This document shows positions 59,582 to 64,000 of a stretch of DNA of 64,000 bases, piece by piece. The stretch is from Sphingobacteriaceae bacterium (GTDB taxonomy: Bacteria; Bacteroidota; Bacteroidia; Sphingobacteriales; Sphingobacteriaceae). The notes beneath the pieces were generated by a model that saw only the letters and a list, made by a program, of their open reading frames with translations, was not told the DNA's origin and did not search any database. The position numbers and the translations under genes were made by a program. The first letter of the stretch is position 1, and every line of letters begins with the position of its first letter. The stretch lies in contig CAHJWG010000002.1 of NCBI GenBank assembly GCA_903642215.1, forward strand, positions 1-64,000, read 5' to 3'.

Positions 59582-59965
59582 ATGAATACTTTACAAAAAG
59601 AAGAACGGTTATCCGGTATAAAACTCATTGCAGATTTATATCATAACAGTTCTTCTTTTTTAGTTTATCCCTATAAAATCAGCTGGCAATTTGTTTCTTC
59701 AACTGGTTTTAATTTGCCAAAAGTGCTGTTTTCGGTTGCTAAAAAAAGATATAAAAAAGCAACGGAACGTAACTTATTAAAGCGGCAAATGCGTGAAAGC
59801 TACCGGCTGCAAAAGCAGGAATTTCTACTCCCGAATATTGAATCGATAGAAAAACAGTTAATATTTTCGGTTGCTTACATCGGAAAAGAAATAAACGATA
59901 CTGCTTTTATGATGAAAAAAATGCAGAAAGTTTTACAGCAGCTTTCCGAAAAAATGATCGGATGA
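59582..59965 (+). CDS. rnpA: Ribonuclease P protein component
   Basis: A 127-residue protein. The RNR motif region [22 protein letters not shown] (about 59-80) binds the RNase P RNA; the N-terminal strand [12 protein letters not shown] precedes it. It processes tRNA 5' ends. Its last four bases overlap the start of yidD. Confidence 0.93.
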   Translation: MNTLQKEERLSGIKLIADLYHNSSSFLVYPYKISWQFVSSTGFNLPKVLFSVAKKRYKKATERNLLKRQMRESYRLQKQEFLLPNIESIEKQLIFSVAYIGKEINDTAFMMKKMQKVLQQLSEKMIG

Positions 59966-60204
59966 ATACGATAAACCGGTTTTTACAAAGCCTGGTAAGT
60001 CGGTTTTTTATCTTATTGATCCGATTATATCAATATTCATTATCGCCGATTCTGGGCGCGTCCTGCCGTTACACACCAACATGTTCGCAATACGGCTTAG
60101 AAGCTATCCGCAAATACGGGCCGTTTAAAGGCGGCTGGCTAACTTTAAAACGTATCGGCCGCTGCAATCCCTGGGGCGGCCACGGCCATGATCCTGTTCC
60201 TTAA
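59962..60204 (+). CDS. yidD: Membrane protein insertion efficiency factor YidD
   Basis: An 80-residue protein with the YidD signature: amphipathic N-terminal helix ([14 protein letters not shown]) then [19 protein letters not shown] and [17 protein letters not shown] with the three conserved cysteines. It aids insertion of inner-membrane proteins. Start overlaps rnpA; tsaB follows after 5 bp. Confidence 0.95.
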   Translation: MNTINRFLQSLVSRFFILLIRLYQYSLSPILGASCRYTPTCSQYGLEAIRKYGPFKGGWLTLKRIGRCNPWGGHGHDPVP

Positions 60205-60209
60205 TCATC

Positions 60210-60905
60210 ATGAGTTTAATCCTGCAAATAGAAACTTCTACTATTTCCTGTTCGGTTGGTTTGGCGCGCGACGGAAAAATGCTTTCGGGCAGAACGATCA
60301 GCCAGCGTAATATCCATGCAGAAGTAATTACTGTTTTTATCGGAGAAATTCTTGCAGAAAATAATATCTCTTTTACAGAACTTGATGCCGTTGCCGTAAG
60401 CTCCGGGCCGGGTTCTTACACCGGGTTACGGATTGGCGTTTCTACAGCTAAAGGTTTGTGTTTTTCGCTGGATAAACCACTGATTGCTGTTGAAACTTTA
60501 AAGGCGATGGCTGCCGGCTATTTATCACGTTTTGAAAATTTAGATGAAAAACCATTTTTACTTTGCCCGATGATTGATGCGCGCCGGATGGAAGTTTATA
60601 CCGCTTTATTTGATCAGGATTTAAACCAGATTCAACCTACCTCGGCAGAAATTATTACAGCAGAAAGCTTTAAGGAAATTTTAAATCAGCATAAAATTAT
60701 ATTTTTTGGTGATGGTGCCATGAAGTGTTCAGCCGTGTTAAACCAGCAGCATAATGCTGTTTTTATCGATAATTTTATTAATAATGCAGCAAATTTAACA
60801 ACCTTGGCAGCAGAAAAATTTGAGTCGCAGATTTTTGAAGATGTAGCTTACTTTGAACCTTTTTACCTGAAAGATTTTATCGCCGGGAAAATCAGTAATC
60901 AGTAG
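60210..60905 (+). CDS. tsaB: tRNA threonylcarbamoyladenosine biosynthesis protein TsaB
   Basis: A 231-residue ASKHA-fold protein: ILQIETSTISCSVGLARDG at the start and VAVSSGPGSYTGLRIGVSTAKGL near residue 61, the TsaB signature. It partners TsaD and TsaE to make t6A37 in tRNAs. The 3' end overlaps the convergent gene by 7 bp. Confidence 0.93.
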   Translation: MSLILQIETSTISCSVGLARDGKMLSGRTISQRNIHAEVITVFIGEILAENNISFTELDAVAVSSGPGSYTGLRIGVSTAKGLCFSLDKPLIAVETLKAMAAGYLSRFENLDEKPFLLCPMIDARRMEVYTALFDQDLNQIQPTSAEIITAESFKEILNQHKIIFFGDGAMKCSAVLNQQHNAVFIDNFINNAANLTTLAAEKFESQIFEDVAYFEPFYLKDFIAGKISNQ

Positions 60906-62308
60906 TTTGATCTTTTAAAAATCCGCAGCCACATCCGGCTAAAAAATCCTTTTTCTTCGCCCATCGGGATATAACTTGCATTGGCCGGATGTTCTATAAA
61001 ACGGCCAAACTTTGCCGAAAAACCAATAAAAGCACTGATGCCGGACGAAGCGTAAACAGTGTTGGATTTGTTGAAGAAATGTGCGGATTTAAATAATTGT
61101 TCGGAGCCGATAAAAAACTCTGCATTCGGAGATTTAATCATGAGCTGTGCGCCGGAGTTCCAAACGCGGTCGTCATTATAAGAAGCCAAAGCTGTAAACC
61201 AAAAACTTTTATAATTAAAATGATTGACAAATGCTGCTGTTAAGCCATTGTAAAACAGACTTTTTGAAGCGATTACAGTTGGTGTGTAATAAAAATCAGG
61301 CGTTGCGATATTGTACTTTTTACTGATTGCGAGTTCTGCTTTGCCATCAGTTGCAGAAAAAAAGGAATGCTGCACGCCACTTCGGCTGGTAATATCATCT
61401 GCGGCAGTTAAAATTTTGCTGTCGTTATCAAGGGTATTTTCAATATTTCTAATCGTTTCGGTTTGGCTAAAATCAAAAGTACCGGAAGAACTACTCCAAC
61501 GGATAAAACCTAAATCCCTTAAATTTCCCTGCAAAAGCAGTCCGTTTTCCAATTGCGCCTGGATGCCAAAACTAACGGCTGCTCCGGGATTTTTTAAACC
61601 CAGAATATCTCTTTTTCGATACTGGCCGATATAGCTGGACTGGTATTTTCCCTGCAAATTCAATTTTGCCTGCGAGCTGTCGTTTTGCACTGAAAATGAA
61701 GAATGATCGATAGCTACCTTGTTGTAATAAGTTCCTAATAAAGTGCTCAGTTTCACACCAAAAGCTACCGTAGAAGATACTTTTTGCCTGTAAGTTAAAC
61801 TAAGCTGATGGTAAGATTGAACCTGGGCTTTATCATTAAATAAATCATTGTTAAAAGAAGCATTATCAAAGTTTTTATAGGAATCCAGCAGTAAAAAAGT
61901 TCCATCTGTAATGCTGCCTCTGCCTTCAACTTTTGTTTGCGCCGAAATCCCAAACTCCTGATCGCCATCCAATCGGTTATAAAATTTCAACATAAACCAA
62001 TAACTATTTGCTGCAACATTTACGCTGTTTAAATTACGCGAACCGGCAACAAGCTGGCTGCTGTTATACGTGCCGTTTGCAATAAGCGAGTGGATTGAAT
62101 TTTGCGCGCGGCCGGCTAAATAACCGGTGCTGCTAAAATTAGGGATAAAAAAGTTGAATGAAAACTGCCGGCTCGAATCCGGCGTGAAAGCCCGTTGCGC
62201 CGGGTTTTCAAAAGAATCGTACAGTGTGCCGGTATTGTATTGTAAAAACTGTTGTGCGTTTACCGAAAAAGCGATGAAAAATAGGAATAGAAGTAGAAAG
62301 ATTTTCAT
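60899..62308 (-). CDS. DUF5723-type outer-membrane protein
   Basis: A 469-residue protein with signal peptide (ending SVNAQ) and long runs of alternating hydrophobic residues typical of a beta-barrel; the PAQRAFTPDSSRQFSFNFFIPNF start resembles the DUF5723 family of Bacteroidota. It ends in a basic segment (MWLRIFKRSNY), unlike classic barrels with a terminal aromatic strand. Function unknown. Start placed at the ATG at 62308; a TTG one codon earlier is also open. Confidence 0.75.
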   Translation of the reverse strand: MKIFLLLFLFFIAFSVNAQQFLQYNTGTLYDSFENPAQRAFTPDSSRQFSFNFFIPNFSSTGYLAGRAQNSIHSLIANGTYNSSQLVAGSRNLNSVNVAANSYWFMLKFYNRLDGDQEFGISAQTKVEGRGSITDGTFLLLDSYKNFDNASFNNDLFNDKAQVQSYHQLSLTYRQKVSSTVAFGVKLSTLLGTYYNKVAIDHSSFSVQNDSSQAKLNLQGKYQSSYIGQYRKRDILGLKNPGAAVSFGIQAQLENGLLLQGNLRDLGFIRWSSSSGTFDFSQTETIRNIENTLDNDSKILTAADDITSRSGVQHSFFSATDGKAELAISKKYNIATPDFYYTPTVIASKSLFYNGLTAAFVNHFNYKSFWFTALASYNDDRVWNSGAQLMIKSPNAEFFIGSEQLFKSAHFFNKSNTVYASSGISAFIGFSAKFGRFIEHPANASYIPMGEEKGFFSRMWLRIFKRSNY

Positions 62309-62395
62309 CAAATTAAAGAAGTAGAAATGGTAACACAGATATTACGATTGACGATAAAAACGCTTATTTGCTTTTGTTATTACTAAATTTTAGCT

Positions 62396-62410
62396 GATAA
62401 AAGAAGTATC
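62396..62410 (+). repeat. Dispersed 15-bp motif, AAAAGAAGTAT version
   Basis: Exact consensus in the 113-bp gap between the last two genes. Confidence 0.7.
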
Positions 62411-62421
62411 AGGTTTGATGG

Positions 62422-64000
62422 TTAGTTTGGTGTAAGGCTATCAACTTTTGTAGGTTTCGGTATGATTTGCTGAAGATAAAAATTGGTATAAAAGTTTTCC
62501 TGCGAAGCTGTAAATTGAAGTGCTGCTGCATAATAGGTTTTCCAACCGGAAGTTTTTTGGTTAAACGAGCGGACAAATTCCGGCCTGATCATATTTTCTA
62601 ACTGAACATAAGCGTGCGGCAGATAGATAAAAAACGACACATTGCTTTTTTCTGCCAGCAAGGCATCAAAATTATAATATTGCCCGTCTTTACTTAAAAA
62701 CCGCTGCTGATGATAACTTTCCAAATATCTGTTTAAAGCAGCTGATGAATTTGCCACGACTAAGTAATTGTCAATCAAAGTATAATAAGGTTGTTTAAAA
62801 TGTAAAAACGGTTCTCCTAACAAGTTGTATAATAAATCCGGATACTTTAAACGCGGTTGCAAACTGCCTGGTTCTATACTGATATTGTTTAAATAAGGTT
62901 CCAGTTCTGATCCGTTTTTTACTTTAATTAAAGCTATTTTTTCTGTTTCAGCAGTTGTAATTACGGTAAACTCTTTACCTAACTGCTTAAAAAAAGCTTG
63001 CTGAATGGCAACGCCGGTTTCTCTTTTAATCTGGTTAAATAAAGCTTTTAATTTTTGATCAGCTTGTAAATGTACCTGCCAGCGATTTACAGCTCTTAAA
63101 AAAACTGCCGGTTGCCCAAACGCAAAGCTTACGGCCGAAGCTGTATTTTCGGGATAAACTTCTTTCAACGTGTTTTTAATAGGTTGCTGATTTAAAAAAA
63201 CGTTCAAGTAATTTGCAGCACTGGTATCAGTTTGTGTGTAGCCGTTAAATAATAACGCATCGCTTTTATAATTTAAGCTCAAGGCCGCGCTGGCCGGCAG
63301 GTTATTCAAAAATCTGAAAAAATCATCGTTTCGATACTTAAAAAGCTGCTCAAATAAAACCGGGAACTGCTGGTAATTAACATACAAATCGGCAATAGAA
63401 TTTTTATTTTGCTGATCTGATAGTTGTGCTAAATTAGAAACCTTGTTTTCTGATCGCTCATCCAAAAACTTCAGCAGCAGCGTTTTACTAAAACTTCCTG
63501 CCAATACATCGGCATTATTTGTAAGATAAAATGCTTCTTTTAAGGCAGGAAAAGTGATTATCCCAATAGTTTTATTCCCGATTTTTTCCGTTTCCAAAGC
63601 TCCGTTTGTTTGCCCGATTGCTGTTTCCAAAGTTTTTTGCAGATCAGCCATTCCATCGGCATTTGTGGTAAGCAACATTGCGATACTACTCGAATTTATT
63701 TCGGGATGTAATGAAATAAAAATACTTTGGTTGGTAAACGCAGTATGCCGGCCTGTTAATTTAATTAGGTTTTTATGCAAATATTCCAGTTCTTGTGCCT
63801 TTTTTTGCCCGATAAAAGAAGTAAGCAAACTGCTTCCCTCAAACAGGCTATAAAACTGCGGATCGTTTTTAAACTCGAAAACAAGTGCTGCGTCCTGCGG
63901 AATCTGGTCGATTACTTTTGTTGTATTTTGGCCGGGCAGTTTAATTTTCGAAAAATACAAAATCGTTACAGTCAAAGTTGTTAAAAACAAAAAAACTGTA
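62422..64000 (-). CDS. Hypothetical exported protein (5' end beyond window)
   Basis: The frame is open to the right edge; about 525 residues are visible. A hydrophobic segment at the start (LTTLTVTILYFS) is probably a membrane anchor or signal. The rest has long alternating strands and many Leu/Asn/Gln residues, with repeated LxxxxxxLPASAALSL-type segments; it resembles DUF3352-like periplasmic proteins in a general way, but no family was firmly recognised. It is on the same strand as the DUF5723 gene, 113 bp apart. Confidence 0.6.
   Translation of the reverse strand, partial: TVFLFLTTLTVTILYFSKIKLPGQNTTKVIDQIPQDAALVFEFKNDPQFYSLFEGSSLLTSFIGQKKAQELEYLHKNLIKLTGRHTAFTNQSIFISLHPEINSSSIAMLLTTNADGMADLQKTLETAIGQTNGALETEKIGNKTIGIITFPALKEAFYLTNNADVLAGSFSKTLLLKFLDERSENKVSNLAQLSDQQNKNSIADLYVNYQQFPVLFEQLFKYRNDDFFRFLNNLPASAALSLNYKSDALLFNGYTQTDTSAANYLNVFLNQQPIKNTLKEVYPENTASAVSFAFGQPAVFLRAVNRWQVHLQADQKLKALFNQIKRETGVAIQQAFFKQLGKEFTVITTAETEKIALIKVKNGSELEPYLNNISIEPGSLQPRLKYPDLLYNLLGEPFLHFKQPYYTLIDNYLVVANSSAALNRYLESYHQQRFLSKDGQYYNFDALLAEKSNVSFFIYLPHAYVQLENMIRPEFVRSFNQKTSGWKTYYAAALQFTASQENFYTNFYLQQIIPKPTKVDSLTPN

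Noticed and set aside
430..62410. Reading the dispersed motif as a promoter or intrinsic terminator
   Set aside because: Copies lie at gene starts, ends and between convergent genes in both orientations; single copies lack a stem, and distances to genes vary.
1..64000. CRISPR arrays, tRNA, rRNA and replication origin
   Set aside because: No regularly spaced repeats, cloverleaf or rRNA sequence was seen; rpmH is present but without dnaA or a DnaA-box cluster nearby.

Overview
The window is a stretch of ordinary chromosome from a member of the Bacteroidota, most probably order Sphingobacteriales (a Pedobacter/Mucilaginibacter-like organism; the genus is inference). The evidence is: type IX secretion (T9SS) proteins (a PorP/SprF protein, a plug-domain protein and a PKD protein with a type B C-terminal sorting domain); families largely confined to this phylum; start regions with little Shine-Dalgarno signal; and -7 boxes of the Bacteroidota type (TAnnTTTG) before rpmH, rplU and xdhC. 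About 88% is coding. No rRNA, tRNA, CRISPR array, transposase or prophage was seen.

Layout. 0-6 kb: end of an OmpA-family gene, a VOC protein, a lipoprotein, the K+ transporter kup, and an orphan sigma-54 response regulator. 6-12 kb: a five-gene set for a periplasmic molybdenum aldehyde oxidoreductase (PaoABC type) with its XdhC and MocA cofactor proteins. 12-17 kb: maltose use (GH13 enzyme, maltose phosphorylase, beta-phosphoglucomutase). 17-21.6 kb: small conserved proteins, NADH dehydrogenase II, a thioesterase, Hsp20 and a glycine-rich lipoprotein. 21.6-26 kb: a surface polysaccharide set (three glycosyltransferases and a flippase). 26-31 kb: an ECF sigma factor with a membrane partner, a dicarboxylate transporter and a serine hydrolase. 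31-43 kb: rplU-rpmA, a toxin-antitoxin pair, a polyprenyl synthase, RNase R, a peptide ABC ATPase, a PolB-like exonuclease, the T9SS plug protein and an ABC-F ATPase. 43-50 kb: repeat-rich DNA, a carboxypeptidase-regulatory-like protein and an ABC exporter next to tesA. 50-55 kb: a large T9SS substrate with its PorP partner. 55-64 kb: rpoN, mscL, a ChaN-family protein, rpmH-rnpA-yidD-tsaB and two envelope proteins. The presence of rpoN matches the sigma-54 activator at 4.3 kb.

The most unusual signal is not a gene. A short motif with consensus GRTAAAARMAGYATC, in two versions (core TAAAAGAAGYAT or TAAAAACAGYAT), lies in nearly every second intergenic gap in both orientations. I count 27 exact copies of the 12-bp core outside genes plus a few with one mismatch. 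Several copies inside genes sit in weakly constrained places (signal peptides, a lipoprotein linker, an extreme C-terminus). Two pairs are inverted and could form hairpins. I know of no description of such a motif in this phylum; a protein-binding site, a DNA-uptake-type sequence or a dispersed mini-repeat are all possible.

Other points: a ~150-bp element present twice around a truncated 91-codon gene; a probable broken gene coupled to the large T9SS substrate; larger modular intergenic repeats shared by the 43 kb and 55 kb regions; tandem palindromes between kup and the sigma-54 regulator; and an unusually long acidic tail on ribosomal protein L27.
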